DNA of 64,000 nt from contig MCFH01000001.1 in the NCBI GenBank assembly GCA_002104945.1, forward strand, positions 1,205,001 to 1,269,000, read 5' to 3'. The notes beneath the pieces were generated by a model. It saw only the letters and a list, made by a program, of their open reading frames with translations, was not told the DNA's origin and searched no databases. The position numbers and the translations under genes are program-made. Source of the stretch: Piromyces finnis (lineage: Eukaryota; Neocallimastigomycota; Neocallimastigomycetes; Neocallimastigales; Neocallimastigaceae). Positions 13,801-25,816 of this stretch are shown one piece after another. Every line of letters starts with the position of its first letter. Within the stretch, counting starts at the first letter, position 1.

Positions 13801-14793
13801 TTATTTCATTTCCAAGTTAGTTAACTTAGTTCTAAAACCATCATTTAAATAATATACAATTGGTGGAATGAGAATAAGAATGGACACTACTAAATTGACC
13901 TCCATAACAGCATAAATACATAATACTATTAATCCTGGGGTATTTAACATTTTACCAAAACGTTCGTCAATATAAATGATATGAATGGTATAGGTAGCGC
14001 AGACAGCACCTATAATACCTAAAAATATATGAGTAACTATATATTTCTTATAACGACGAACGAAATAACAAATAAACATAAAGGCTGGAATAATTTTTAG
14101 AGTAGCCATAATTAATTCTTTATATTCTAATTCATCTAATATATTATATTGGAAATAAACAAGATAGTATAGCCAGGCATAGAGAAGAGCAAATGGTATG
14201 GTAAATATGATACTTTGTAAAAAGTAGGGTGGTTCTTCCTCTACATATTTATTGTTTTATATGGGTGTTTTATAAAAATTCAAGATTTATAGTTGAATTT
14301 GTATGAAAGAATATAAAATAAAACGGGTTAGTTAACAACCGTATAAATAATTTATAAAATTATGTATCATTTATCCTATCAAACTTAATAATAATATAGT
14401 ATTTCTTATATAATATTATAAATGAATAATAGTAATAATTTATTTTAGCATTTTTTTAGAAAACTTTTTTTTTTATCATCTTTTTTAAATAGTCAAATTT
14501 ATTCATAACTTTTGTTGAAATCTATTCTATTTGCCGATATTTTACCAAATTAATTTTAAATTTTATAATAAAAAATAATAATAATAAAAATAAGCCATTT
14601 TTCTTAGACATTAAACTTAAAAAATACCTATATTTTCAGCAACTTCATCGGTTTCTCCATTTTCTTTTTGTTCTTTCATTTTAAGAAGTTTTTCTTTTTC
14701 ATCGGCAATTTGAATTAGAGGTTTTTGATTTGGGTTTTTTCTTTTTCTTAAATACTCTTCAAGAGCTGGATTTAATTTTTGAGAATCAGACAT
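13801..14793 (-). CDS. Small multi-pass membrane protein, fungal DUF7719-like (two exons)
   Basis: Spliced model: exon 1 at 14793-14628 (Met start, 55 codons plus one base) and exon 2 at 14240-13801. The 387-bp intron starts GTATTT and ends TATGTAG. The join restores GAG (Glu) in phase and gives 201 residues. The N-terminal ~60 residues are charged (MSDSQKLNPALEEYLRKRKN...) and end in a run of Glu. Four hydrophobic segments follow: FLQSIIFTIPFALLYAWLYY, a short one around IIPAFMFICYF, one around THIFLGIIGAVCATYTI, and the C-terminal TPGLIVLCIYAVMEVNLVVS region. The spacing and the PPL/TPGLxxLxxYAVMExNL-type segment remind me of fungal proteins of the DUF7719 family, from memory only. No molecular function is known to me. 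An internal Met at 14109 also opens a frame, but it would lose the first helix and the charged N terminus. Confidence 0.7.
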
Positions 14794-15104
14794 TTTAATT
14801 TTTCTTTCTTTCTCCTTTTTTTTTTATTTTATTTCTTTTTATTTTATTTTTTGTATAAACAAAAGTATTAATAATTATTGATATTAACCAGCGGAGGAAG
14901 AAGTAACAAAATAGTTTGATATAAAATTTTTATTAATATATTTAATGGAAAATAAAAAAAAAAAAAAAGAAAAAAGTGTTACAAATTATATATAAAATTT
15001 GTATAGATTTATCGAAATTAAAATAAAATAATAATAATTATTATTATTACAATAATAAAAATATAATGATTATTTATATATTTTTATTTAAATTGTCATT
15101 ATTG

Positions 15105-15136
<32 letters not shown>

Positions 15137-17643
15137 TTCTAATTTCCTATATTCCTATATCCTATATCCTTTATTATTAATAACATATAATATAAAAAAT
15201 ATTTTTTTTTTTTGTTTTTACTTACTATAAAAATGAATGAATGATAATATTATAAATTAAAAAGTAATAACAATAATAATAATAATAGCTATTTTTTTAA
15301 AACTAAATTAAATTCAATTAAAAAAACAAAAATAAAGAAATTTTAGTTTTTTTAAAGTTTATTAATAATTTTGTTTATATGGATAATCCTCCATTTTTTT
15401 TTTTTTTTGGAGGTGGAATATTTCCTTTATTAAGAATTACATTACATTATATTTATTATGTACAAAAAAGTTTATGTTTTAAAACTTTTACTTGGCTTTG
15501 GATTGTTGGGTTAGATTATCTTTTTATTTTGATATATTATACCTTCTTTAGCACTACTATATTACTGTGTACTGCTTTTATATCTCCACACAACAATATG
15601 ATTCTCCTAATAATAGGAAGGAGAATAGTGGCTTAAAAATTAAATATGTATGATTGATCCTAACCCTTTATTAAAATAATTTTCTTCTAACCCAATTATT
15701 ATGGTAGTATAGGTATTCTTTGCTACAATATTTGAATTATATTACCTTTTATCCTTTCTTACTTTTAAAATGAAAACTTAAATATATCATACACCCATAC
15801 ACATTCTTATTTAAAAAAGAAATAATAATAGCAATATTGATATTTACTTAACAATTTAACCAAATTGATTACTATCAATAAATAAATAGAAATATAAACT
15901 AAAACTATGATAAAAAGAATAGTTGCTTATAGTTGACTAATAGGGTTAATGAAAATATAGAAAGATTAATCAATGATATTTTTTATTTAAATAATTTTTT
16001 ATTCAAGCCTTTTAACTTTCGAGTTCAATTCCTTTAATTAAATTACCAATAAATAAAATTCAATATAAAATATAATTAATTTGTTGAGCTAAAATAGATG
16101 TTGAAAAAATATATAAATAAAAAACAATTATATTTATGTATAAGATAAGGCATAAAACTGACTTAAAAAATTATTAAATAATATTTATCCTTATTTAATT
16201 AAAGTGCATTGTAAATAAAGTTAAATAAAAGCCAATATATTATATATATAAAAACTAATTATAAATATAAATTTTTAAACTATTTTTTATTTTTACATTA
16301 CATCGTTTCTTGTAAGCCTTATTTTTTTTTCTTTTCTTTAATTTTAGTCAATAAGTTATTTTTCTATAATAACTTTTATTCTTTATTTTTACTATAAATG
16401 AAATAATAGATATTAGGTAATTTAAACTACTTAGTACTTTTCTTTTCTTTTTTTTTTTTTTTAATTTTATTCCTCTATTTAATTAAACAATGTAAAAATA
16501 AATTTTTTTTTTTTAACTTTTACAATAATAAATATTGAATTTTTAATTATTACTTTGCATTTTTATTCTGTTCTAAAATATTTCTATGAATTACAAAATA
16601 ATATTTTTATTAGTAATCTATTTTTTTTACTAAATAATAATGATATTGATGAAACCGATCGGCTTCTTCTTCTTTTTTTTTTTTTATAAAGTTTGATTAA
16701 CTAATTTTATATAACTTTTATTAAATATAAATTAAGCCAACAACATTGTTATTATTTATTGACTTGGTAGTAGCAGCGGCGGTCGGTGTATTAAAAAAGG
16801 AATATATATTTTTTTAATTTATTTTTTTATCATGATTTTTGTTTTTTTAATGATTTTTTTAATTCATGAGGATAAAATTTTCAATAAAATTATTGGTTTA
16901 ATATTAACTAATGTTAACAAAAAATTCTTTTACGAATTTTTATTTTACCTTCTGTCAATTTTTTTTTTTTTAGATCAACCAAATATGATGTAAGGATCGA
17001 TTTATTTAATAATAAAATAAGAATATTACTTTTAATGGTTACTATCATAGGTTTATAATAAAACAAAATTATATATTGTAAAATAAATAGAAATGTTTAT
17101 TTTTTTAAAACCAATTTTGATTTAATCAAAAAAATTAGCCATTAAAATTAGCCATTAATTTTTTTTTTATAGTAAAAAAAAAAAGAGAGCATTATTTTAT
17201 ATAACAACAATAACAAAAAAAAAAAAAAAAAGTATAAAAAGAACTAAAAGTTCATTTTTTTTATACTTTGTCATTATAAATACATTTTTTTCAAAAAAGT
17301 TATTTATTAATTAAATAAACAAACAATTATTTAAAAAGAATTTTTTTTAAAGCAAAAATAAACAAAATAAAAATTTCTTAATAGAAAACCTTTAGTATTA
17401 TTTAAAAAAAAAGAAAAAAAAAGATATATTACTTCAAAGCTTTATTCATAAAACATTACCATTAATATAATATAAAAAATAATAAAATAGTAATAAAAAT
17501 ATAAATAAATATTTTTAAAAAGAAGTTGTATATATAATATAGTATATATTTTAAAAGAATTATAAAAAACAATCCATATTTTCATTATTTTTTTTTTAAA
17601 AAAGTAATATATTTAAGAATATTATATATATATAAAATATAAA
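14794..17643. other. Intergenic region
   Basis: Divergent spacer between the small membrane protein (minus) and the NhaC-like antiporter (plus). It is AT-rich with long A and T runs, including about 30 A's at 15104-15133. A frame at 15379-15636 is open for 85 codons, but it has no family resemblance and begins with a homopolymer-encoded Phe run, so I do not call it. A perfect 8-bp inverted repeat (ATTCTCCT/AGGAGAAT) lies at 15601-15626. No RNA gene was seen. Confidence 0.6.
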
Positions 17644-19038
17644 ATGGTTAATAAAAGTAACCCTCTTGCTCTTTTACCCATTGTGGTCTTCTTGATCATT
17701 TATTTGGGTTTGGGTATTCTTTTTGAATACATATTAAAAATTGATATGGGCTTCTATAGTATTCCTATTGTAGTTGCCTTTTTAATCGCTATTTTTGTAG
17801 GATGTCTTCAAAACCGAAAATTGAATTTAGATCAAAAATTACAGGTCATGGCCGATGGTTTAACCGATAAAAATGTTATTACTATGGTATTAATCTATCT
17901 AGTTGCTGGTACTTTTGTTGGTGTTGTTGGTCGTACAAGTGCTGAAAGCGTTGTCTACTTTGTATTATCCTTCTTGCCTGCTAGATTAGCTGTTGTTGCT
18001 CTTTTCGTTGTCGCTTGTTTCGTTTCCTTAACTATGGGTACTTCTGTTGGTACAGTAACTTTAATTGTTCCAATTGCTGTTGCTGTTTCAAATACTTCTG
18101 GATTTAGTTTACCACTTTGTGTTGCTGCTGTTGTCGGTGGTGCTATGTTTGGTGATAATCTTTCCTTTATTTCAGATACTACTATTGCTGTATGTAATGG
18201 TCAAGGTTGTCAAATGAAAGATAAGTTTAAACAAAATTTCAAGATTGCTGCTCCAGCTGCTCTTATTACCTTAGTTTTATTCTTACTTATATCCTTACAA
18301 GCTGACATTAAAGATTCTGTTAGCAATAGCTATAATTTAATTCAATTGATTCCATATCTTTTGGTATTAATTGGTGGTATTATTGGTATTAATGTATTTT
18401 CGGTCTTGTTATTGGGCGTCGTTTCAGGTAGTATTATTATGTTAGCTACTCGTGAATCCTCTTTTACTGAGCTTGTCACTAATATGGGAAATGGCTGTTC
18501 TGGTATGTTTGAAAGTAGTATGGTAGCCATTTTAGTATCTAATATGGGTGCTTTAATTCGTGAAGCTGGTGGTTTTGAAGCTCTTCTTAATGGTATTAAA
18601 AATGTCTTTAAAGGTCATCGCGGTGGTCAATTAGGTATGGGTGTTTTAGTTAGTGTTATTGATATTGCTACTGCTAATAATACTGTTGCTATTATCATGG
18701 CTAATCCAATTGCTAAGGAAATGCAAAATGAATATAATATTGATCCACGTAAGGCAGCTTCTCTTTTAGATACTTTCTCTTGTGTTTTCCAGGGTATTAT
18801 TCCATATGGTGCTCAAATGTTAGTTGCTGTTTCTTCTTGTAAATCCTTAGGTCATGATGTTTCTGTACTTAGTATTATTCCACGTCTTTTCTATCCTTAT
18901 CTTTTATTCGTTAGTTCTCTTATCTTTATTTTCTTTGATATTGGGTCATTATTTTATCGCGGAAAGAATGATGAAGAAGCCTCGAGCAAAATAAGTAAAC
19001 AAACCGAAATTATTAATAATGCTGTCGTTAATGTTTAA
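17644..19038 (+). CDS. nhaC: NhaC-family Na+/H+ antiporter-like transporter
   Basis: A 464-residue integral membrane protein from a single exon, with about ten to twelve hydrophobic segments. Family marks visible in the sequence are MGTSVGTVTLIVPIA at about 131-145 and GGAMFGDNLSFISDTTIA at 165-182. These match the Gly-Thr and Gly-Asp-Asn-x-Ser...Ser-Asp-Thr motifs of the NhaC/ion-transporter superfamily, where the Asp residues bind or relay cations. A second family-like stretch is DIATANNTVAIIMANPIAKE near 339-358. Known NhaC proteins are bacterial antiporters exchanging Na+ and H+ (some exchange malate/lactate or amino acids), so the substrate here is open. Length is normal. Its most likely role is pH or Na+ control at the plasma membrane. 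The gene has no intron and a clearly higher GC content than its surroundings, unlike its heavily spliced neighbours. Both fit acquisition from rumen bacteria, but transfer is an inference. The start is the first Met after an A-rich leader. Confidence 0.88.
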   Translation: MVNKSNPLALLPIVVFLIIYLGLGILFEYILKIDMGFYSIPIVVAFLIAIFVGCLQNRKLNLDQKLQVMADGLTDKNVITMVLIYLVAGTFVGVVGRTSAESVVYFVLSFLPARLAVVALFVVACFVSLTMGTSVGTVTLIVPIAVAVSNTSGFSLPLCVAAVVGGAMFGDNLSFISDTTIAVCNGQGCQMKDKFKQNFKIAAPAALITLVLFLLISLQADIKDSVSNSYNLIQLIPYLLVLIGGIIGINVFSVLLLGVVSGSIIMLATRESSFTELVTNMGNGCSGMFESSMVAILVSNMGALIREAGGFEALLNGIKNVFKGHRGGQLGMGVLVSVIDIATANNTVAIIMANPIAKEMQNEYNIDPRKAASLLDTFSCVFQGIIPYGAQMLVAVSSCKSLGHDVSVLSIIPRLFYPYLLFVSSLIFIFFDIGSLFYRGKNDEEASSKISKQTEIINNAVVNV

Positions 19039-20639
19039 AATTTAATATAATTATACACATTTTACACCTATACCCACAAAAAAAAAAAAAAGGGTATATG
19101 TATCATGGAATCTATTATTATTATTATTATTTTTTTTTTTAAAAAATAGCTCATCTAGTTATAGTGATAATAAATCAGTTATATGATCACACCCTTTTTT
19201 TTTTTTTATCTAATTTAATCAATATTTTATAATTTAAGAATTTAGAAAAAAGAAACGGAATATAAATATTTAAAAAAAAAAAAAAAAAAAAAATTAAAAG
19301 TATCTACTATTAATTTACTAATAATAAAAACAACAATTTAATTATTTATTAGCAAACTATAACAATATATAGTTTTACATTTATTCTTCAATTTTGGTTA
19401 ATAGATTAAAAACATATTATTAAATCTATATTATATATATATCAAACCATTATAATAACTTTTTTTTTTATATATAAATTATTTGTATAAAGAAAATTCA
19501 GAACAAGTAAATAAACCCTTTTTTTTTTTTTATTTATTTGAAAATATTCTTTTTGTTGTATTTTTTTTTATTTGAATGTGAGTAAGTATATAGTATTTAC
19601 ACTTATGTTATATCATTATACATATCTATATATGATATTCATATGATAACTTCTATTTATGTAGGTTTTGTGTTTTAATACGTAACTTGAACATATTACT
19701 AGTAAATTTTTTCAAATATTAAATTTATATAGTTTTTATTATAATATTATAATATTAATCATTTCTACAATGTATAAGAATGTAATACAAATATATGATC
19801 AATGTAAAACATGTAATGTAAAATAATAATGTAAATGTATAATCCATATACTTCCAGCCATATCATTGGACAACTAATTATTAAGTAAGCCTCATTGGTA
19901 TGAATGGACAAGAGAGTTTCTTGTTTTAGTTAGAATTTTATTGTTAAAAACGTCAGGATTAATGCTTTAGCATTTAGATAGAATAGAAATATTGAAACGT
20001 AATGAATAATGTTATTAATGAAACATATATTATTTAAAGTTGAATTCTTTTTACATAAAATTAACCCGTATCATTATTGTCATCACTTTTATTGTAACCT
20101 ATATCTATTATTATATCTATTATATTATTTCTTAAGCTCTCGTACTATTTTTAATTGCATCCACATTTTTTAAATTGTAATATATAATATTAATTTTTGT
20201 ATTTAAATTATGATTTTTTTGTAATTATATTTTAATATATTTTTTATAGCGTATATCATTTAAATAAGCAATTTTTTTTAATTTATTATTAATATATTTG
20301 ATAAATATATTTAATTATTTTTTTTTTTAATTTAATTAAATTTCATTTTCTGTATTTGTATATAAAGGATAAGATCAAATACGAATGATATACAATATTC
20401 AATGAAAAGAAAAAAAAAAAATAGAAAATGATTAAACCATGATCGTAAAGAAGCAATAGCAGACTATAGTTAACCATAACAAATGATTAAAGATATTAAA
20501 AAAATATAAATAAACAAAATTTAATCTTTTTTTTTTAATAAAAAATTTAAATTATGAAATGATGAAGGTAGTACAAGTAAAATGTAATGTGAAAATTTGA
20601 AATAAATATTAATATTAAAATTTTTATTATAAAAATGTA

Positions 20640-20672
<33 letters not shown>

Positions 20673-23600
20673 TTCATTCATTCATTCATTCATTCATTCA
20701 TTAAGATATATTTTAATTATTTTTATATTATTAAGAGTGTTGCTTATATGATTATTCTTTAAATCTTATTTATCTATAATCTATAATATTATATTTACTT
20801 CAATCAAAAAAAAAAGGAAAATTTAACCATTTTATTCCTAATTTATAATTAATACATACAAGCTTTTCTTTTTATTTTTTTTATCAAAGTATATCTTGTT
20901 TATTTTTCTCATGATCTTGATTTCAATTGCTTTGTTATCATTATTGCATATATATATATTTTTTTAAAAAGCTTAATTTTTTAAATTTTTTTTTTAAGAT
21001 AGTTCTTTTTTATAATTTTATACTCAATGGTTCTTTTTTTTTTTTCAATTTATTTTTATTAACGATGATATAAATATATATAAAGAAAATCTTGTTAAAA
21101 AAAACTTGTTTTTTTATTTGATGTTGATTATTTTCATTGGATATCTTTATTTTTTAAGGTCTTTTTTTTTTTTTCGCTTTATATTTATTTATTAAACTGT
21201 ATAATATATGCATATATTAATTATTAATAATTATATTTTATAGTTTCAACATTAAGTATACTATACCCAAGTTTTTTTTAAATAATTATAAATCTAGAAT
21301 TTATTAATTATAAAATTAATGAAAACTAATAATGAAAAATTAAAAAAAAAAAAAAAATAATAATAAACAGGCACCAAAAAAAAAAAAAAATTAATATATA
21401 AAAATAAAAATGTAAAAATTTAAAAAATTTTTTTTCTTAATTAAAAATTATATTTTTTTTATTATGTGAAATAACTAAAAAAATATTTTTTTTTTAAATA
21501 TTTTTATTCTTTTCAAAAAAGAAATACTCCTTTAATAAGATAAATGTTATTTAACTAAATAACCAGTATATTTTACATTTCTTCTTATCGTTTAATTATA
21601 AAACAGAAAATCGAAATTTAGAATAGAAAAATATTTAATAACAACAAGAATATCAATAAAACAGGAACTACCAAAAACTATTGTTACAGTTATAATTGAA
21701 ATAAAAAACTATCTAATAGAAATATATAGTAAGTATATTTTTAATTCATCCAGTTGTATCTAATAAAAATATGATATAAAGGGTATACTTTAGATGTTAT
21801 ATTGCAAAACTTTTTAACTATAAAGAGTATCATTCATTCATTCATACCTATTATAAAGTAAATACTAAAGTGATAACATAAACTCTAATAATAAATAAAC
21901 AAAGATGAACCTAGTATTATAACATTAATACATTAACATTATCCTTTTTTTTTTAAACAAAAACTTATAATAATAATTTATTTAATATATAATATCATCA
22001 ATACCTTCATCATAAAAATACGATTTAAATGGTATTTAAATAGTAAAAGATTTGATAGGACAGATAAAAAATAATTTTATAATAAATTAATAATAAATGA
22101 ATAATTTTATTAAAAAAATCTTGGAAGATAGTATGAATAAAAAATTATAGTTAAATAAAAAAAAAATTTTTGTTACATACAATATTACCAAATAATGTAT
22201 ACATTAAACAACGTATACATCGTTACATGATTCATTTATTATCAATACTTCTATTCAGCATTTAATCCAATAGTTAGAGTTTGATATTTTTCAGTAATAA
22301 TATTAGTGAAGAAAAATGACATGATTATTAGCCAAGTTATTATTAATAATTTAGCACATTTTAATGCTTAATTTTTGTACGCCAAAAAAAAAAAAAATAG
22401 TTATCATGCAATAAATCTATTTTTAAAAAATAAATATAATAATATTATTAGAACAATAGCAACTACTACTGCCTTTTAGTAATTTATAAATAAATAAATA
22501 AGTAAATCTATTCTACATTAATACAAAGTAAAAATAAATTATATTAAAAGGCATTATGGCATTATAGTATCAATGTATCATATTCTTCAAACTTAATTCA
22601 ACATTCTTAAAATATAATTCGTAATTTAATACATGATTTATTTAAGCATATCATTTGTATCAATAATTATAAACTTTTTTTTTTTTTAATGCATCAACAA
22701 CATTAACAATAGCATTAGTAGAAACAAACAGCAGCAACAACAACACTTTTGGTGATAATAATTTTCCATAAATCATCCAATAATAGTAATAAATAAAGTT
22801 ACTATTTTTTATAAAATTAAATTAATTGCCAAATTTAAATAAAATAATCTAAATTAATTTTTTCCAAACTTGTCATTGGAAGAAAAAAAATTGGCAATAT
22901 TTTTATAATAAATAAGGTTAGACTTTACTAATATATAATTAACATATATTATATTCATTTTGAACTATGTGGATAAATTAAAATTTTAGAATAGTATGTA
23001 AATATAATATATTTTTAATATATTAAATGATATATTAAACGTATTAGTTTTAAATTGATTGAAATCAATTCTTTTATATAGATAAGAATATTAAATCTTG
23101 TTATAGAAAAGTAAAATAAAGTAAATTGAAATATATGAGGTTTATTAATTAATATATGGATTCAATAAATTTAGCGACGTATTAAATTAAAAATAGTTCA
23201 ACAGATTTTTAATAAAAAAAGCATAATCCCTAATAATTAATATATTATTAAATATTAATTTAAAAACTTTAATTAATAATAAAAATGAACAAACCTCAAT
23301 GAAACGGCAAGAATTTTGAAGTGTAGCATAGAAAATAAGCCCAGAAAAAAAAAAAACTATCAAAAGCACATTGTATAAGGAATAAAAATTAGTTACCAAA
23401 GTTTTTACCATTTACTTTAAATACGCAAAAATTTTTCCTTTTTTTTTTTTTTTTTTTTTTTTACAACGCTAATTTTTATATTATAATAAATAAAGCAAAA
23501 AAAACAAACAAACAAACTTATATATGTATACAGTGGTGGAATAATAATTAGCACTGTATATATAATAAAAGTATCTAAAATATAAAAAATAACAAAAAAA

Positions 23601-24454
23601 AAAAAAAAAAAAAAATTACGCATAATATAAAAAACAAAACAATAAAATAGAAACAATTGTTTAAATAGTAAAAAAAAAAATAAAAAAAAAGTAAAAAGTA
23701 AAAATAAAAACAAATAAAAGCAAAGACATAAAAAAATATAGTAAGATAAAAAAAGAATAATATAAATTATTATACATCAAGTAAAATTAATGTTAAAAAA
23801 ATATTTACTATTTAACCAAAGTCTAAAACAAAACTAATTTAAAATATAAATAGTAATATACTCAAAAAATTTATATTAAAGAGAAAAATAAAATTATATA
23901 TAATAAATAACTTTTAAAGTGCTTTATAATATTATAATATAAAAAATTATAGTTATTGTATGATATAATTAACAAGACATATAAATTATACCTTTTATAT
24001 CATATATTAATAGTAAAAATAAAAGAATATATAAATATTTTAGATATTTTTATACACAAATTTCCAAAAGTTTTTAAAAAATATAATTTTATAACCTTTT
24101 CAACCTTTTTTTTTTAATTAGAATACTTTTCATTAGTAAGAATTAGCTATTCAAGATAAAAAAAAGAAATTAACTGAAATTAATCAAAAAAAAAAAATAT
24201 AAAAAAAATAATCAAATATAATCAAATCAATAATTTTTAAAATTTAATTTTTTATTTTTTTTTTAAAAGAAGGTAATAATTATATATACATTTTATGATG
24301 AGTTTGGTTATAAATCAGAAAATAACATTTTATGTGTTTATCTATTAGTTGATATTGATATAATTGTTTATGGCGTATTATTTTTTATATTTATAGTTAT
24401 TATTTATTAATATTTTTAAAAATAATATTTTATTATATTTTATTAGATATCAAG
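19039..24454. other. About 5.4 kb intergenic desert
   Basis: AT-rich spacer between the antiporter and the bestrophin-like gene. It has many homopolymers and a compound TTA/CATT microsatellite. Open frames at 23187-23411 and 23417-23713 read as Phe/Leu/Ile/Lys runs of background composition and are not supported as genes. Confidence 0.65.
20640..20702. repeat. Compound TTA and CATT microsatellite
   Basis: About ten TTA units run directly into about eight CATT units in the antiporter-bestrophin spacer. Confidence 0.95.
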
Positions 24455-25816
24455 ATGAAGGTTAAAAGAGTTCTTCATATCAAAAAGCTCAGGAGAAACA
24501 AGAAGAGAGAGAATAAAATTTATATACCTCCTCAAACAGGTAATGTTAGCTGGCAACACATTTACATGCTCTCAAGTTCTGTTATTCCAAAAATTTATGT
24601 TCCAGTACTTATATTTTCAGCGTGGACATGTCTTTTAAAATTATTTTATGAATTCTATAAAGAAAAAGAATTTATTAAAACTGTATTCTTCCCAACTTCA
24701 CTTTTGACTTATCTCGGTTTAGTACTTTCATTATTACTTGTTTTCCGTAATACTAGTGCTTATGATCGTTTCTGGGAAGGTAGAAAAGTTTGGGCTAGTA
24801 TGTTAAATCATACTCGTAATCTCTCACGTCATATTTGGATTAGCATAGAAATTGACCCATTAGATCCAAGAAAAGATGAAAAAGAAAATTTAAAAACCGG
24901 TGTAATGCGTTTACTTATTGCCTTAGTAATTTCTATTAGACATGCTTTAAGAGGGGAATATGGTTGGGATTATGATGATTTAGCCGAATTAGTTCAGCAT
25001 GTTCCACGTTTCAATTCTTTAATCACCACAGCTCCACAACAAGTTTTAAAGATTCTTCCATTGGAAATTGCTTATCATATTGAAAGTTATTTATACCTTC
25101 AAAAAGGTTTACCTGCAACTATTCTTAATCCATCTTATTCTGCACTTAATGCCATCATTGATAATTTTACAGCTTGTGAAAGAATTCTCTATACTCCAAT
25201 TCCTTTAATTTACGGTATTCACATTAAACATGCCGTTATTATATATTTATTAACCCTTCCATTACAAATTATTCCAAATTGTGGTTGGGCTTCTGTTGTT
25301 ATTGTTATGATCACTTCATTTACTTTCTTTGGTATTGAAGCTATCAGTTCTGAAATCGAAAATCCATTCGGTAGTGATAGAAATGATTTAAAACTTGATG
25401 AATTCTGTCAACAAATTCATGACGAAATTGTTAGTATGATGAAATATTTCCCATCCTCTATTGGTTGTCTTGATTGGTTAGAATTAGAAGATATCGATGA
25501 TTCCCGTTCTAATGCTGGTGCTAGTACATTCACCCTTACTGTAAATGATTCTGAAACAGAAATGATTTCTACAAAAACTGAACCACCACTAATGCAAAGA
25601 TTTGGATCAGAAAATCATTTAATGGATATTGGTAATAGTAGTAGTAGTACCAGATTCCATGGTATAGATAGAACATATGGTAGTTCTGCCACACTTAATT
25701 GTATTTCACCAAGAACGAGTCATAATCGATCTAGGTATACACAACATATAAGGGAAGATCAAAGTGGTGATATTTGTGATGCTGAAGCTGATGATGGTGA
25801 TGATGGTGGTGAATAA
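24455..25816 (+). CDS. Bestrophin-like (UPF0187/YneE type) anion channel
   Basis: A 453-residue protein from one exon. Residues 1-22 are strongly basic. Hydrophobic segments fall at about 45-65, 75-97, 245-270 and 273-295. The diagnostic block TYLGLVLSLLLVFRNTSAYD followed by RFWEGRKVW at about 85-113 is the signature of the bestrophin/RFP-TM family: an Asn-Thr-Ser/Ala-Tyr-Asp-Arg-Phe-Trp-Glu-Gly motif ending the second helix. The segment GIEAISSEIENPFGSDRNDL near 305-324 matches the conserved Glu-Asn-Pro-Phe-Gly region of the same family. Members are pentameric chloride or anion channels; the fungal ones resemble the bacterial YneE group more than animal bestrophins. The last ~100 residues are a Ser-, Asp- and Glu-rich tail, probably cytosolic and disordered. 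The gene lacks introns, like the NhaC-like gene upstream, so a bacterial origin is possible but is not shown here. Confidence 0.87.
   Translation: MKVKRVLHIKKLRRNKKRENKIYIPPQTGNVSWQHIYMLSSSVIPKIYVPVLIFSAWTCLLKLFYEFYKEKEFIKTVFFPTSLLTYLGLVLSLLLVFRNTSAYDRFWEGRKVWASMLNHTRNLSRHIWISIEIDPLDPRKDEKENLKTGVMRLLIALVISIRHALRGEYGWDYDDLAELVQHVPRFNSLITTAPQQVLKILPLEIAYHIESYLYLQKGLPATILNPSYSALNAIIDNFTACERILYTPIPLIYGIHIKHAVIIYLLTLPLQIIPNCGWASVVIVMITSFTFFGIEAISSEIENPFGSDRNDLKLDEFCQQIHDEIVSMMKYFPSSIGCLDWLELEDIDDSRSNAGASTFTLTVNDSETEMISTKTEPPLMQRFGSENHLMDIGNSSSSTRFHGIDRTYGSSATLNCISPRTSHNRSRYTQHIREDQSGDICDAEADDGDDGGE

Noticed and set aside
13601-13852. Plus-strand open frame of 83 codons, overlapping the end of the membrane protein gene
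   Set aside because: It is Ile/Leu/Phe-rich background and its end is antisense to the supported minus-strand exon.
15601-15626. 8-bp inverted repeat as a possible terminator or structured RNA
   Set aside because: The stem is short and single. Such hairpins arise by chance in AT-rich DNA, and eukaryotic genes do not end at intrinsic terminators.
15379-15636. Open frame of 85 codons starting MDNPPFFFFFGGG
   Set aside because: The start comes from a T run, there is no family resemblance, and no splice partner extends it.
23417-23713. Minus-strand Phe/Leu-rich frame of 98 codons
   Set aside because: It is produced by A homopolymers with no conserved motif.
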